From: Rhodospirillales bacterium
Lineage (GTDB): Bacteria > Pseudomonadota > Alphaproteobacteria > CACIAM-22H2
Length of the DNA stretch: 5,436 bases
Direction of reading: 5' to 3'
Assembly (NCBI GenBank): GCA_016195145.1
Contig: JACQAF010000091.1
Location: forward strand, 1-5,436
The notes beneath the pieces were generated by a model. It was not told the origin of the DNA. It searched no databases and was given only the letters and a program-made list of their open reading frames with translations. A program made the translations under genes and the position numbers. Shown here in pieces: positions 5,233 through 5,436 of the stretch (positions within the stretch are counted from its first letter, which is position 1; each line of letters opens with the position of its first letter).

Positions 5233-5436
5233 ATGCTCGGTGGAAAATACAACAAGCTGTTCGATAAGCTGCGCGACGCCCTGAGCACGGCCGAAAGCGG
5301 ACCGGCGCCGACGGCGGCGAGGACACCGGTCGCCAAGAAGGCGCCAGGATTGCCGCCGGCTTCGGGGACCGAGTTCGACAAGCAATTCGCGCGCGTATGC
5401 TCCGAGCAGCAATCGATCATCGGCGGCAAGGTCCAG
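5233..5436 (+). CDS. Unrecognised protein, N-terminal part (partial)
   Basis: From the ATG at 5233 the frame is open for 68 codons to the window edge. It begins MLGGKYNKLFDKLRDAL, which looks like a short basic amphipathic helix. A linker rich in Ala, Pro, Thr and Lys follows (about residues 18-46), and then a segment with folded-domain character, TEFDKQFARVCSEQQSIIGG (47-66), ending in KVQ at the edge. There is no signal peptide or membrane segment, so the protein is probably cytoplasmic. Codon use and G+C match the neighbours. The upstream site is modest (GCAGAG, 5223-5228, four bases before the ATG). Same strand as the kinase and receiver genes, 105 bp behind the receiver, with its own possible CtrA-like control. 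I do not recognise the family; coding status rests on the open frame, codon bias and protein-like composition. Confidence 0.6.
   Translation, partial: MLGGKYNKLFDKLRDALSTAESGPAPTAARTPVAKKAPGLPPASGTEFDKQFARVCSEQQSIIGGKVQ

Noticed and set aside
4660..5412. 250-codon minus-strand frame over the receiver and the last gene
   Set aside because: It would lie antisense to the receiver, whose catalytic residues are all intact and whose start has a strong Shine-Dalgarno.

Overview
The window is high-GC DNA (clearly above 60% G+C in the genes) with the codon use and gene content of an alphaproteobacterium. A Rhodospirillales-type lineage is my best guess, because multi-PAS cytosolic kinases paired with free receiver proteins, fused NnrE-NnrD enzymes and DUF1194-like exported proteins are common there. 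This is an inference from style and not from a marker gene.

Layout, left to right. (1) Positions 1-104, minus strand: the first 34 codons of an exported protein with a clear Sec signal peptide, probably a DUF1194 protein, running off the left edge. (2) A 71-bp divergent intergenic gap (105-175) with one AT-rich hexamer that could serve as the -10 element in both directions. (3) Positions 176-1657, plus: the fused NAD(P)H-hydrate epimerase/dehydratase Nnr, a metabolite-repair enzyme. (4) Positions 1658-1895: a 238-bp non-coding region, the most structured non-coding DNA here. It has a core of about 30% G+C, four separate inverted repeats and a possible promoter, and ends in an mRNA hairpin just before the kinase start. 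(5) Positions 1896-4691: a 931-residue soluble sensor histidine kinase with five PAS domains and a HisKA/HATPase core. (6) Positions 4735-5127: a 130-residue receiver-only response regulator behind a strong Shine-Dalgarno sequence, 43 bp after the kinase. (7) Positions 5128-5232: a possible weak terminator overlapping a CtrA-like box. (8) Positions 5233-5436, plus: the first 68 codons of an unrecognised protein, cut by the right edge.

Working together: kinase and receiver almost certainly form a two-component phosphorelay entry module. The kinase has no membrane segment and no receiver of its own, and the receiver has no output domain, so signal should pass from a cytoplasmic cue through His709 to Asp52 of the free receiver and then to an unseen partner. 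Nnr is a housekeeping enzyme and its position next to the kinase is probably incidental.

The most notable observation is that four of the five PAS domains form an A-B-A-B array with an exact 248-residue (744-bp) period. The two copies align without a single gap across the whole unit, at about 38% identity by hand count. I see no mobile element, CRISPR array, tRNA or rRNA, and nothing that I would call a new class of system.
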